DNA of 56,413 nt. Source: Stentor coeruleus. Taxonomy: Eukaryota; Ciliophora; Heterotrichea; Heterotrichida; Stentoridae. The notes under the pieces were generated by a model. That model was not told the origin of the DNA. It saw only the letters and a program-made list of their open reading frames with translations, and did no database searches. This document shows positions 31,228-42,500 of this stretch, one piece after another; the first letter of the stretch is position 1; the number at the start of each line of letters is the position of its first letter. The stretch spans positions 1 to 56,413 of the forward strand of contig MPUH01000407.1 of NCBI GenBank assembly GCA_001970955.1. Reading direction: 5' to 3'. The translations under genes were made by a program, and so were the position numbers.

Positions 31228-31680
31228 GCTATTTATTATCCTTTTTATCGATAGAAATATCAAAATCTCTAATTGATTTGGGTTATAGAAATATATAGGG
31301 ATAAATTTTGTATAGGAGTATTTTGCAGGATTTTATAGGCTTTATATGAGAAGATGAGGAATTTGTTTTAGTTATGGTTTTGTATAGTATTTTTAAGTGA
31401 AAAGTGAATTTGGTGTAAGAATATGTTATGAGAAGGATGAAGGGGTAGGTTAAAAAGTTTATTGAGGATAGTTTTTTTGATTTAATATGCAAATAAATTG
31501 AGATTTATATATGATAGAGGAATGATAGGAAAATATTGGTGTTAATTGAAAGTTATATTATTTTATTAAAGAGATTTATTTTATGTTATTATTGGATAAG
31601 TAAAAAGCATGTATATAAAGACTATAAAAAGGGTATCTAACATCAACAATTTTAAAACCTCATAAAAGTATAATTTTAAT
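31228..31680. other. divergent intergenic region
   Basis: AT-rich, with a G-rich plus strand at 31290-31460 and no clear C-rich block. No gene is recognised. Confidence 0.45.
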
Positions 31681-32271
31681 ATGGAAAAAATAAAATCAGA
31701 CAAAGTCCTCAAAAAACGAAGGAAGATTAAACTTGCAATAAAACCATCTGAATCACCTATTTATATAAAAGCATATGGAGAATTAACAAAATGCAAACCT
31801 AGTTGTAATGTTTCTAGGTGTGAAAGTGCTGATAAAAGATCACATTCACCAAGTATGATACCGTCTAGGATTATCAGATCCAAGTATTCAAAAAATTTAT
31901 TCCCTGAAAAATCAGCGAATAGCATAAAAATACACACACAAAAAAACTGCCTTATGGACACTATAAAAGCTTGTTATACAGAATTATCAAAAGGCCCTTC
32001 ATTTAGAAATACAAAAACACTATACAAACTTCAATTTTCTCAGACAAACTCAAAAACTTTAAGCCCAACAAGACTTAAGTCTCAAACAACTAAACTTGAT
32101 GATAAAGTCCTTCCGAAAATCAAAAGCAATTTCCGACTTGATTTAACTAGTTTTAGAAAACTCTTAGGTGAAGCTCCTTCTTGGACACATCGTAAAGAAA
32201 TCCCTAATACAATAGTGAAGAAAACAAAAAAGCCAAAAAAGTCATCAATTGAACTTAAAGGGTGGGATTAA
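31681..32271 (+). CDS. hypothetical basic protein
   Basis: Encodes 196 aa, strongly basic, Ser/Lys/Thr-rich and probably largely disordered. Several Ser-Pro and Thr-Pro sites are present (SHSPSMIPS, TLSPTRLKS). A hydrophobic/aromatic cluster near residues 160-180 (LTSFRKLLGEAPSWTHRKE) is the part most likely to be a conserved motif. No known family is recognised. It is followed on the same strand, 94 nt after its stop codon, by a small membrane protein gene. Confidence 0.6.
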   Translation: MEKIKSDKVLKKRRKIKLAIKPSESPIYIKAYGELTKCKPSCNVSRCESADKRSHSPSMIPSRIIRSKYSKNLFPEKSANSIKIHTQKNCLMDTIKACYTELSKGPSFRNTKTLYKLQFSQTNSKTLSPTRLKSQTTKLDDKVLPKIKSNFRLDLTSFRKLLGEAPSWTHRKEIPNTIVKKTKKPKKSSIELKGWD

Positions 32272-32365
32272 TGATTTTATAAGTAAATATTTATAAGAGA
32301 TAAAAAAATTTAATATCAAAAACATGTTGAGTTTATAATAAAAGTAATAAGGAAAATAGATATAA

Positions 32366-32809
32366 ATGTCTTTTCGTGAGAACTTTGGAAGGTTTTTACT
32401 TGTAACAATCTGTGTTTTATCAGCTATAAGTATGCTAAAAGATCCAAAAGCTAATGAAAAGCTATTAAAAGATGGTTACAGTCGAAGCTTTGCTCATGCT
32501 AAAGATTACAATCTTACTTTACCTTTGACCCCACAACAATTATCTTTATGTTCAGAAGAAATCATATACCTAACTAGTGGTTTATTACTTTTAGGTAGTT
32601 TTTTTATAGTATTTAAAGTTAGAATCGGGTCTTGTATTCTCATATCATTGTTATCATCATTTTGTGTTTTTATACACAATCCATCATTATATAGTAAAGA
32701 TAAAGAGATTTTTAGCCAGGCATATCAGTCATTATTAAACATGGGACTTATCGCTGGATTACTTTTGACTTGTCAGGCTAATACTCAAGAGAAACTTAAG
32801 GTTGAATAG
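32366..32809 (+). CDS. small four-helix membrane protein, possibly DoxX-like
   Basis: Encodes 147 aa with about four hydrophobic helices (residues near 9-23, 65-83, 86-102 and 122-137). The N-terminal helix followed by a short KDPKANEKLL segment, then paired central helices, resembles the layout of DoxX/SURF4-like integral membrane proteins. I cannot confirm it by a specific motif. It has no obvious signal peptide beyond the first helix. Function unknown. Confidence 0.6.
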   Translation: MSFRENFGRFLLVTICVLSAISMLKDPKANEKLLKDGYSRSFAHAKDYNLTLPLTPQQLSLCSEEIIYLTSGLLLLGSFFIVFKVRIGSCILISLLSSFCVFIHNPSLYSKDKEIFSQAYQSLLNMGLIAGLLLTCQANTQEKLKVE

Positions 32810-33140
32810 TAATTAAATAGGCTTTTTAGGGTTATTTTTTGAGTTTTTTTTATGTATTTTTTAAGTTTTTAATGTATNTTTTTTGAGTTTTTTTTATGTA
32901 TTTTTTAAGTTTTTAATGTATTTTTATAGGATATTAGCGGAGAAAATTAAGATTTGGCTATGATAAGATTGAAAAGTGATGGATTTTATATGGGTTGATA
33001 ATGTTTATGAAATTTGTATGAGGATGAGGAGATGAACTTGTTTATTATGATAGATGAGGTTTTAAGAATTGTTTTGAGTGACGATTTTAAGCTGGAAAGA
33101 TTTAAGAAATTTAGTGGATTACATATTTCGTTAATATAAA
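32810..33140. other. intergenic region
   Basis: T/G-rich on plus after the membrane protein gene, with an N join between 43-nt copies (32835-32877 and 32879-32921, N at 32878). No gene is seen. Confidence 0.6.
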
Positions 33141-36100
33141 ATGTCAGAGACTCCTGTCTGGTCGCCCTTAAAAGTCGGCCTAGTAACAAAAATGATGACA
33201 CCCCGGTCCAAAACCCAAGACCGTGCAACTCTCGAAGCAGTCTTCAACGCAAATTCTCTACAGTCCTACGTTCTGGAGTTAAAAAAAGCTCAATCCATCA
33301 TGGAAAAATACTGCCCAATCGAAATCACAACTCCATTCAAAGGTAACTGTCTCGAAGTGACATCCTGTAACAAATACTTCGTCTTTGGTAGTATAGAAGG
33401 TCGTCTAGCAATAGTCGAACGTGAAACTAAAGAAATCCTTCACGATCTAAATCTTGAAGGGGGGACAATTTTCACATTAATGCTTTTTAACGATGATCAT
33501 TCTCTTCTAGTAGCAGGTAAAGACTCTATAATACGACTTTTTAATTTCAGAACTTTTAAACTAGAAAAATCTTTCCAAGGTCATGAAAAAGAAATAAATG
33601 AAGTCACTGTTTCAGTAGATGGTCAAACAGTTTATTCAGTATCAGATGATTGTACAGTTCGTGGTTGGGACATTTCTCAAAACGAAGGTAAAATCTTATA
33701 CTATCACGAAAAACCTGTCCTTTGTATAGACAAAAGTGATGATGGCACTTATTTAATAACTGGTGGGGCTGATAAAAAAGTTAAGATTTTCAACATAGAA
33801 AATGAAGTTGTCGAGGACTCTTTAACAGATTTTACATCTAGTATATGGGCAGTAAGATTTTCATTAGAAAGCGAATATATTGCGGCTGGTGATAGCAACG
33901 GACAAATTAAACTATGGAAATTCGATGGCTTAGAACCATTCAAAGTCCTTAATGGGCATACAAAACGTATAACAAAACTAATGTTTAACAATGCTTTATC
34001 CACATTAATTTCTTCAAGTAATGATACAACTATAAGAGTATGGGATATCGCTGAAGATAAACATGAAATTATATTAAGCGGACATACAGACTGGGTTAAA
34101 AGTTTCAAACTTTCAACTGATGAAAAATGCATATATTCAATAGCTGAAAATTATAAAATCATGTCTTGGCAATTCCCAAGATTCGACAAATCCTGCTGTA
34201 GAAAAGAAAATAAATCCCCAATTCAACAAATATGCCATTCTGTTAACAATCAATATTTATACACTTCTGATTGTAATGAAATTGTAATCTGGACCCTTCA
34301 TGATAAGTCGTATTATAAAACATTGAAAAATCCTTGGAAAGTATCAACTATGTGTTTAAATTCAGATGGTTTGGGTATTATTATTGTATATGATAATAAT
34401 GAAATACATTTTTGGTCAGTTGAAGATAATGAGAGCCAAATGAAAAAAAAACATTCTTCACATATAAAATGTATTGTGTCAAGTCAAGATGGTCGATTTA
34501 TTGTATGTGGTGATGTGAATTTCCGAGTAACAGTTTATAGTAAAAGGAATTTCAAAGTTGTAAATGTTTTTAGAAGGCATAATGCAGTGATAAACTCTGT
34601 GGTTTTCAGTAAGCCTAGTAATGCGGAAAATAATCAGTTGTTTTCTGGAGGGGATGATAAGATTATTTTTATGTATTCGTTAAATGAAAACAAGTCATCA
34701 AGGTTGCCTGGAAGTCATGCAGAGTCAATAAGCCAATTATTAGTTTCAAGGAATAATGAAATGCTGATATCAGGAGATGCATCTGGGGTGATAAAAATCT
34801 GGCATCTTTTACAACAGGTTTGTATGAAGACTTTAAATGCTCACACTGATAAGATTACAGGGATTTATTTTACAGAAACATCAAAATATTTTTGGTTGTC
34901 TTCAGCTGATGCTAGTGTTTCATTGTGGAACTCAACAAGTTTTACTGAAGTTACGCATTTACAGACGAAATACCCAGTATCAGCTTTTGCTTGTACTAAA
35001 AACGAAATTGATATTATTTTAGGGGAAAATGAAGAAGTACATTTTTTAGATAACCCGTTAAAGACAAATCAGTTTTTCATATATGGACCAGGAAAAGATT
35101 ATTATTCTTATATGAAATATATATTGAATATATGTGAAAATGTTGATCAAGAACATAACCCGGAGATGGATAAGTGGATGATAACACCTTATGAAATCAA
35201 TGCTTTGCACTTTTATGCTTATAATAACCTCCCAGGGCATTTAAAAGCTGCTTTAAATGCTGGTAGTCCATTTTATGTGTCGAAATCAGGATATAGTCCT
35301 ATACAGATTGCCTTGCATAGGAATTTTAGAGATTGTATAAATGTTATTATTAGGAGCATTTGCACAAAAGTTGTAGATAATCCGTATACTGTGAATTTCC
35401 TTGAAGAATCTATAATAAAACTTAATGAGCTCGGGTTTAGGGATCTTGATAACTTTTATGATTCGATACTTTATAAGACAAAAGACCGACTTTTGCCTAA
35501 GTTTTGTGATGAAGATGTTGCATTGCCTATTATGTATTTTTCGCGTAATCTCGGCCCACAACAAAAGGATTTTTTCACCCCTGACCAAATCTCAAATTTC
35601 GGCACACCTTTAGCATTTTGGCAAAGTGCTTTACGTTTAGATATCGTCCTAGGCTCAAGAGATTCAATTATTTTCTTAGAAAGTCTTACAGAATGCCCAA
35701 ACACCAATATTTTCCGCACATCTTTTATCCGTGAAATTATACTCTATAAATGGAAATACCTTAAATGGATATTATTACCTCAAGCTATAACATATTTCTT
35801 ATATATGATATGCCTTTCAACTTATAGTATTATATTTGAGAATAACAACGAACCTTTATTGATTGCTATTTTTGTATTAAATATCATTTTAGCTCTTTAT
35901 GAAGTATTTCAAATGATATTAACTAAATCTTCATATATTAAAGACCCTTGGAATTATGTTGATTTTACAAGGATGAGTTTATGTTTTATATACATTGGCA
36001 TGCATTGGTCAGATTATCAGAAAGTTATTGCGGAAAAAGTTTTAGTAGGGTTGATTTTTGTTACTATGGTCAGAGGGATAAGCTATTTTAGATTATTTGA

Positions 36101-36749
36101 TAATACTAGGTATATGATAAATTTACTTAGTGAAACTATAAAAGATATGAAGAGTTTTTTGATACTTTTGACTTACTCAACATATTCATTTGCCCTTATA
36201 TATTTTATCATGATAAACAACATACTGAAATATAGCGCTGATGCTGATCCTAGTAAAATTAAATCTTTCTCTGAATATATCGCTCAGTCATATTTGCTTA
36301 GTCTTGGGAATTTCGATACAGAAGGATATGAAGCTTTTGAATGGGTAATATTTTTCTTTGCATCAGTAATAAACCCACTTATTATGCTGAATTTGCTTAT
36401 TGCTATTATGGGTGATACATATAGTCGTGTTGCTGAAGAACAAGAAATTGCTGATATGCAAGAATTGACTGAAATGGTTATAGAAGGAGAATATTTACTT
36501 TTTTGTAAAAGGAAACATGGATATAAAAGTTATATGCAGATATGTAAAGAAGAAGAACTTACTGCACAAGATGTGACTATTGAACAGAAACTTGACAAGC
36601 TTAAAACTAAAGTTAAAGAAATCGAAGCTTCAGTTTTGCAGAAAAATGAAGAGATAAGAGGAGAAATTAGAGATACTACAGCAGGGATTAATAGTAAAGT
36701 TGATGAAATGACTGGGTTGATTGAACAGATCACTCTTACTCAGGATTAA
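33141..36749 (+). CDS. WD40-repeat / ankyrin-like / TRP-like cation channel fusion
   Basis: Encodes 1202 aa. Residues about 60-640 are tandem WD40 repeats (repeated GH...V.S...D..IRVWD patterns, e.g. SSSNDTTIRVWDI), enough for two propellers. An ankyrin-like stretch follows (LKAALNAGSPFYVSKSGYSPIQIAL). The membrane part starts near residue 876 and has about six spans, a pore-loop candidate (AQSYLLSLGNFDTEGY) and a last helix ending MLNLLIAIMGDTY at 1082-1094, the hallmark of TRP-type channels after S6. The cytosolic tail (1095-1202) is charged coiled coil. It is likely a plasma-membrane or ciliary cation channel with a large sensory or scaffolding domain. No intron is needed. Confidence 0.85.
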   Translation: MSETPVWSPLKVGLVTKMMTPRSKTQDRATLEAVFNANSLQSYVLELKKAQSIMEKYCPIEITTPFKGNCLEVTSCNKYFVFGSIEGRLAIVERETKEILHDLNLEGGTIFTLMLFNDDHSLLVAGKDSIIRLFNFRTFKLEKSFQGHEKEINEVTVSVDGQTVYSVSDDCTVRGWDISQNEGKILYYHEKPVLCIDKSDDGTYLITGGADKKVKIFNIENEVVEDSLTDFTSSIWAVRFSLESEYIAAGDSNGQIKLWKFDGLEPFKVLNGHTKRITKLMFNNALSTLISSSNDTTIRVWDIAEDKHEIILSGHTDWVKSFKLSTDEKCIYSIAENYKIMSWQFPRFDKSCCRKENKSPIQQICHSVNNQYLYTSDCNEIVIWTLHDKSYYKTLKNPWKVSTMCLNSDGLGIIIVYDNNEIHFWSVEDNESQMKKKHSSHIKCIVSSQDGRFIVCGDVNFRVTVYSKRNFKVVNVFRRHNAVINSVVFSKPSNAENNQLFSGGDDKIIFMYSLNENKSSRLPGSHAESISQLLVSRNNEMLISGDASGVIKIWHLLQQVCMKTLNAHTDKITGIYFTETSKYFWLSSADASVSLWNSTSFTEVTHLQTKYPVSAFACTKNEIDIILGENEEVHFLDNPLKTNQFFIYGPGKDYYSYMKYILNICENVDQEHNPEMDKWMITPYEINALHFYAYNNLPGHLKAALNAGSPFYVSKSGYSPIQIALHRNFRDCINVIIRSICTKVVDNPYTVNFLEESIIKLNELGFRDLDNFYDSILYKTKDRLLPKFCDEDVALPIMYFSRNLGPQQKDFFTPDQISNFGTPLAFWQSALRLDIVLGSRDSIIFLESLTECPNTNIFRTSFIREIILYKWKYLKWILLPQAITYFLYMICLSTYSIIFENNNEPLLIAIFVLNIILALYEVFQMILTKSSYIKDPWNYVDFTRMSLCFIYIGMHWSDYQKVIAEKVLVGLIFVTMVRGISYFRLFDNTRYMINLLSETIKDMKSFLILLTYSTYSFALIYFIMINNILKYSADADPSKIKSFSEYIAQSYLLSLGNFDTEGYEAFEWVIFFFASVINPLIMLNLLIAIMGDTYSRVAEEQEIADMQELTEMVIEGEYLLFCKRKHGYKSYMQICKEEELTAQDVTIEQKLDKLKTKVKEIEASVLQKNEEIRGEIRDTTAGINSKVDEMTGLIEQITLTQD

Positions 36750-36842
36750 TATGAAAAAACTAATATTTTTAGAGGATTTTCATATAAACACTAAAATTTC
36801 CTTTAGTTTTTCTACTCTTAAAAAATTCATAATAATAAACCT

Positions 36843-38105
36843 ATGAACTCTAAAACTTTCATATTAAATAAACATATGAACTTTCAGAACAAAGAGTTTA
36901 TCGACATATCCTTCGAAGACTACGATGAATTCTCTTCCCAAGTCTTACCAAAAAATTCAAATATAAGCGACCTCTACGACAATTTTCCCAATACCTCACA
37001 AAAACTCCCAAATTCAGTCCAAGATTTTCTCCTTCGATCTGACCAAATCCAAGAAGACATCAGGAAGAAAAACGATAAATCCCCAGATTTCAAAAAATCC
37101 CCATACAAGAAAATCAATGAAAAACTAAAATCCTTAGGTTTTTCTAATGAAATTTCCCCCATCACAACTTTTGAATCATTTTTCGATACCCTTGATAATA
37201 TTCTAACTGAATTTATATACACAGTCAATAAACTAAACGAAGCAGAAAAAAACTTAAAAGAAACTTTTGATAAGAAAAAAGATAAGGAGCGGGATAAAAG
37301 AAATAAAAAACTTTATAATGAATTTAAATACATATCAAATGATTCAAACTTAGAAGATTTGTTTAAAGAAATCATGAATAGAGAACTAAATCTTAAGAAT
37401 GAAGAAGATTATAATATTATAACATTTATTAAATACACAGAAATCCAAAGGGCGAAATTAGTTAAGAAAATACAAGATTTTACTAATGATAAAGATAATT
37501 GTATTATAGCATTACAAGATTTAGAATATAAAAATAAAGAGTTAGCATTAAAACTTAAGAAAAACCAGATGACAAATGATATTAGAGATAAAATAAAAAT
37601 TCTTGATCAAATACTCATAGAATTAAACTTGAAATCAGTTAAAGAGTTACCTGAAGCTATAAATAAATTTCAACAAGTAATGTTTGCTTTACCTAGTGTA
37701 GAGAAATTTGTTGCAGATATTTCTGAAGAGTTCGTAAATGATCCTAATTGTAAAAAACTTGAAGATATACTAGTTATAATTAAATCACAAAAAAAAAATA
37801 TTTTGGAAGCTGATGATTTTCGTAGAAGGGTTTGTCAAGCTTTTGGGACTGAAAAACTTAAAGATTTTATTAGTTATGGAAGAGCACTTTCACATTTTTG
37901 TAAATTGTTTGAAGTTAAAAATAGTGAAAAATTGTTTGGGGTTGTTGAAGAAGTTTTTTATTTTGTACATCAGATGAAAGGGTTTATTGGGGTAAGGGAT
38001 ATTTAGTATTGTAGAAGGAAATTGTCTATGGATGAGAATGCGCAAATTAAAGATGTACTTGAAAATATTATTAGTGCGTTTGATAAATATATTAAGTGTA
38101 ATTAG
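36843..38105 (+). CDS. CEP70-like centrosomal/basal-body protein
   Basis: Two exons (36843-37991, 38007-38105) around a 15-nt intron give 415 aa. Without splicing it would end at GVRDI; splicing adds 32 residues ending in AFDKYIKCN. The N-terminal 90 residues are Ser/Asn-rich. A helical motif (KINEKLKSLGFSNEISP) precedes coiled coil (about 120-250). The C-terminal part (AFGTEKLKDFISYGRAL, then HFCKLFEVKNSEKLF) resembles the C-terminal repeat region of CEP70, which binds gamma-tubulin and acts in centriole and cilium assembly. The match is by pattern only. The gene begins 93 nt after the channel gene on the same strand. Confidence 0.6.
37992..38006 (+). other. 15-nt intron of the CEP70-like gene
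   Basis: GTAAGGGATATTTAG, phase 0. The unspliced frame stops at the acceptor TAG. The 3' exon is only 99 nt. Confidence 0.82.
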
Positions 38106-38867
38106 ATATATGAGATTTATTTATAAGATTGATGGAAAAAGTGTAAAATTGTGCGTTAGGAATTGAATTGATGAGAATTTAGGAAATTTTATAATTATGA
38201 GAGAGTTTTGTTAAAAATTAAAATATTGGTTTACTGTTGATGAATGATTTTGGGTGTTTTTTTTTGTTGTTATAAAATTTAGAGATGGTTTTATATATTT
38301 TTAATAACAAAAATATGTTTGTTGTTCATAATTTGTTGTTATTTTATAGAAATAGTTTTGAGGTTTGATGTGAATAAAATATTGGTTTTATTAATTAAAG
38401 CATATATTTCAATATATAAATACTAATAAATCACTCATCCTTTATTAGAATCATAAATATTTTATTATATCTTAACTTGATACACAAACTAAATACTTAA
38501 CAGCTAAATGCAATCTTCTTAAAATATTTGACAAAAATTTACATTCCTAAATAAAACAAAGTCTAATCATCTATATAATAATTATCATTTATCATCTAAT
38601 ATGAAAATACTATACTTAAATCTTTCTATAAGTTTACCTTCAGTTTGGAGATAGGATTATTAGCAAAATGGAAAACAAAAAGAAAATATTTTCATAAAAT
38701 TCTCACTTTTAAAATAACAAACAAAATAATAATCATCTTCAAAAAATCCAGTCTTATTTTATCACAAAAATAAAATTTAAAAACTTTCTTATGATCTTTT
38801 TATTTGTATTATCAAAAATATAAGTCTGTATATCATAATTTTCTATATAGGCAAGGAAATATTATAA
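38106..38867. other. intergenic region
   Basis: G/T-rich on plus to about 38390, then C-rich and G-poor to about 38860, fitting 3' flank then 5' flank of two plus-strand genes. No gene or RNA is recognised. Confidence 0.55.
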
Positions 38868-39332
38868 ATGGTAAGCAACGATTTGTGTAAAAAACTTGTT
38901 GAAGATTGTATTAGAAACTCTAGAGTTCCTGATAACAAGCGCTATGCTGCACATTTTGAGTATCTTGATTTGGTTAATAAGCTTTTACAGTTAAAAGTTG
39001 AAGAAGACCCTCGTCCTTTAACACCTATCATAGCTAAAATTACAAAAATATGTGTAAGGTCACCAGAAAAAACAGAAGAAAAGACTAAAACAAGCAAAAG
39101 CTTCATGAAAATATCAGTATCACCACTAATTAAAGCAGAAAAACTTCTTGAAGGAAGTAAAACTGAACGACAGTTGCCCAAGAATGGTATTGGGCATATG
39201 AAATCTGCAAGCAGACAGATATCAGGCTTTCAAACTCAACAACGACTAAAAACTCATCAGAAATCTTTATCACATCAATTAAGCTCATCACTAAAGCAAT
39301 TATCTGTTGTAAGAATTAATATTAAAAAATAG
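38868..39332 (+). CDS. hypothetical protein
   Basis: Encodes 154 aa. The first 60 residues look folded and helical (LCKKLVEDCIRNSRVPDNKRYAAHFEYLDLVNKLLQL). The remainder is Lys/Ser/Gln-rich and probably disordered, with a Gln/Leu/Ser-rich tail (HQLSSSLKQLSVV). No known family is recognised. It is convergent with the large IPT gene, with about 180 nt between the stop codons. Confidence 0.6.
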   Translation: MVSNDLCKKLVEDCIRNSRVPDNKRYAAHFEYLDLVNKLLQLKVEEDPRPLTPIIAKITKICVRSPEKTEEKTKTSKSFMKISVSPLIKAEKLLEGSKTERQLPKNGIGHMKSASRQISGFQTQQRLKTHQKSLSHQLSSSLKQLSVVRINIKK

Positions 39333-39511
39333 CCTTTTTAAGTAAAACTTCCTAATAATTTTCCAAGTGTTTCAGTAAGATTTAGATATGCAAACCTAAA
39401 TAATATCATAATATTATATAAATCTTTCAAGACCTACATAAAATAAGCCGTAAACTATAATTTTATATGAAAAAATCCTAAATCGTATATCTAAAAGCTA
39501 TTTAAGTAAAA

Positions 39512-42500
39512 TTAAGCGAATCCTGGTGGAGCTTGTACTGAACTTGGTCTAATTGCCCCATCATGTCCTCTAACAACATGTGGTCCTGAAGCCGCTGATG
39601 CCCTTCCTTGTTCTACATCTCTAGGAAACAGTCCTCTCAAAGCTTCAGGTAAAGGTAATCCATCATAATATTTCGATATAAGTATCCCTAAAAGTACAAC
39701 AATAGCTACAATCAACACAATTAAACCTAACCACATCAATACAACCCATAATCCACTTGCAGTTCCTTTAAATGTATATTGCCCAATATCAAAAAAATTC
39801 TGACCATTTAAAGCTAAAGATACAGTCACAGTATCTTTACTCATATCCTTACGTAAAATCTTAGTCTCAGGTGTTAAACAACGAACTAAAGTTTTGTTTA
39901 TATAAACAGCAGGAACATCACCATAAGACCCAAATCTACATACAATCGAATGCATAACGTCAAGTTCATTTGATGTTTTCCATCCAGTCAAAGCTGGGAA
40001 GAAGCCTTTTTTCTCATCAGCAGTGATATTAACTTCATATCTAAGGTCAACAAAGCCAAATGTTGGACTAACTGATACAATCTTAGGGTGTTCATAAAGG
40101 CGGAATTTATTATCAGTCCTAGTCCAAGGGTGGTTTTTACCATCAGAAAATCCGATTTCTAAAGGTATGTCTAAAGGAAGCTGTGACCCTGCAGGGATTT
40201 TGAAGCCACTGGGTACAGTGCATATCATATGATTTTCATCAATAAGTTTGGTTTCAACAACAATATTATTACTATCAATGCCAAAACGACACCTTGGGTC
40301 TGAGTTTGTAAAGCCAAAACCTTTAATAAGGATTTCAGTACCCCCTGAATAAGGACCTCCTTTAGGTGCGCTGTCAATAAGCCCATAAACTGAATACATA
40401 TGAGTGTTATTTGTATAATCTTGACCATTTACAGATATTCTTACAGGTAATAAAGTTCCGTTTTTAGGTTTTTCCATAGAAGGTGTTATACATTGTAAAG
40501 TATGTTCATTAATAATTATAGCCGGACTACTAAACTCTCCAATAGCACATGTCAAATTAGCTAAATCAAACTTTGCCCTAAAAGGACCACCATAAACTGT
40601 TATACTAGATCCACCATTAACAGGTCCACTTAATGGAGACACATCTTCNAAAGGACCACCATAAACTGTTATACTAGATCCACCATTAACAGGTCCACTT
40701 AATGGAGACACATCTTCAACAGTTGGCTGCTTATAATATTGAAAACCTCTTGGGAACTTCTTATAATCAATCCCATTCACTGTAACTTCTAAAGGAACAT
40801 TTCCTTCAAATGCTGACCCACCAGTTGCTGGAGGAATAGGACATACAACTTTACCCCAAGTTACAAGGGTAGCTTTAACATCTTTGTTTTCTATAACACA
40901 AGTTGCATTATCATTAGGGATAAAACCTGAACCATATATAGCAATACCAATATTTGATCCAGTATTAGGAGCACTTCTTGGGAAAGCATTGTCAATTTGG
41001 AAAATATTGAATTTAGCATTAACGCTTGTATAGTCGATTCCATTAAAAGTGATATCAATTTTTACTTCAGTACCTGAACCCCATCCTCCAGGTAATGCAC
41101 AATAAATAAGTTCTTCTGATTTGAAAATTGCTGGGACAATTTTACGACCTGCATTGACAGTTGTTGGGGTAAAACGACATAAGAAATCTTCAGGTGCAGC
41201 ATCAGCTGTAAAATTCGCCCCTTGGATTGCAATCATAGTGCCACCACTACTAGGTCCTGAATTAGGGTATATAGAATATATAATAGGTGTGCGGAAATAT
41301 ACATATTTAAGATGGCTTTGAGTCCAATCTTGTCCATTAAATGATATTTCAACTTCAACTAAACTGTTTTCATCTAAAGGTTGAGGTGGGCTAATACATT
41401 TGACTTGAACTGTTGTTATGAATTCTCCAGGAACAACTGTTTTACCAAATCTACAACGAGGGGTACAATCAACAGATTCATAGTTTATAAACCAGGAACC
41501 ATATAGTGTTACAACTGTTCCACCTAAATCACTACCTCCACGTGGATGTAAATAATCAAGTGTTGGTTCCATATAATAATAATATAAGAGTTGATTTTTG
41601 GTATATTCATCGTATACTATATATGTTGAAGTTTCTGATATGTTAAGTTCAATATTCATACCGATTTCAACATAGACAAAACCTCCATGGGTATCTATTG
41701 TTCGGGTTCTTGGAGAATAGCCTGTTATGTAACCTGAAGTGTCAACAAATAAAGTTTCGGTATTTGCTGGGCGAGATTCTGTTCCCCAACGAAGATGTAG
41801 ACCTGGATGGTCGTTAAAACCACTACCTTGGATTGATACTTTGGTCTCACCAGAATTTGGTCCACATCCTGGGCTTATTAGATTTCCTGCTAGTTTTTCT
41901 ATGTATTTGAAGGTAAAACCCCCAAAGAAATCTTTACCGTTTATTGTCACTTTTACGTCTACAGATTCTGCGATTGGCCATGGAGGTGTTAAACAAGCTA
42001 TGGAGTTTGGATCACCTTCGCTCATGAATGGGTATACTGCGATACTCCCTTCTACTGTTACGGAATTTGATCCTTTGGTAAATGTGCATTTTACTATTGC
42101 GTGACGCATTACATAGTCTTTGTTTTGGAATTCCCAGAAAAAGTTCGTTTGGAATATCACATAAGTGTTACCGTTAGCAGAACCTGAAGTAGGGAACATA
42201 TTCAAAAACTCTGGGTCTTTAGAATACCTGATTTTCACATTGCTGTTTGTATATATTCTATCTTTTACTGATACTTCAATAGCAAATTCTTCATAATTCA
42301 TTTCCTCTCCACTATTTGAATATGTAACATCAGCACGTGCTGGCATAATACACTGTATCTCAGTATCACTTATAAACTTCCCTTTAAGTTCGCACATATA
42401 TCTTTTACATAATAATGGGTTATTCAAATCTCCAATTCTGCAAGTAAGTTCATTTCCAGTATCAGCAAATCCAAATCCAATCACACTAACAACTGTTCCA

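Noticed and set aside
31228-31263. Upstream start adding 12 residues to the small coiled-coil gene
   Set aside because: The added sequence is hydrophobic/basic and unlike the protein; MESANV is a more natural start. It is kept open as an alternative.
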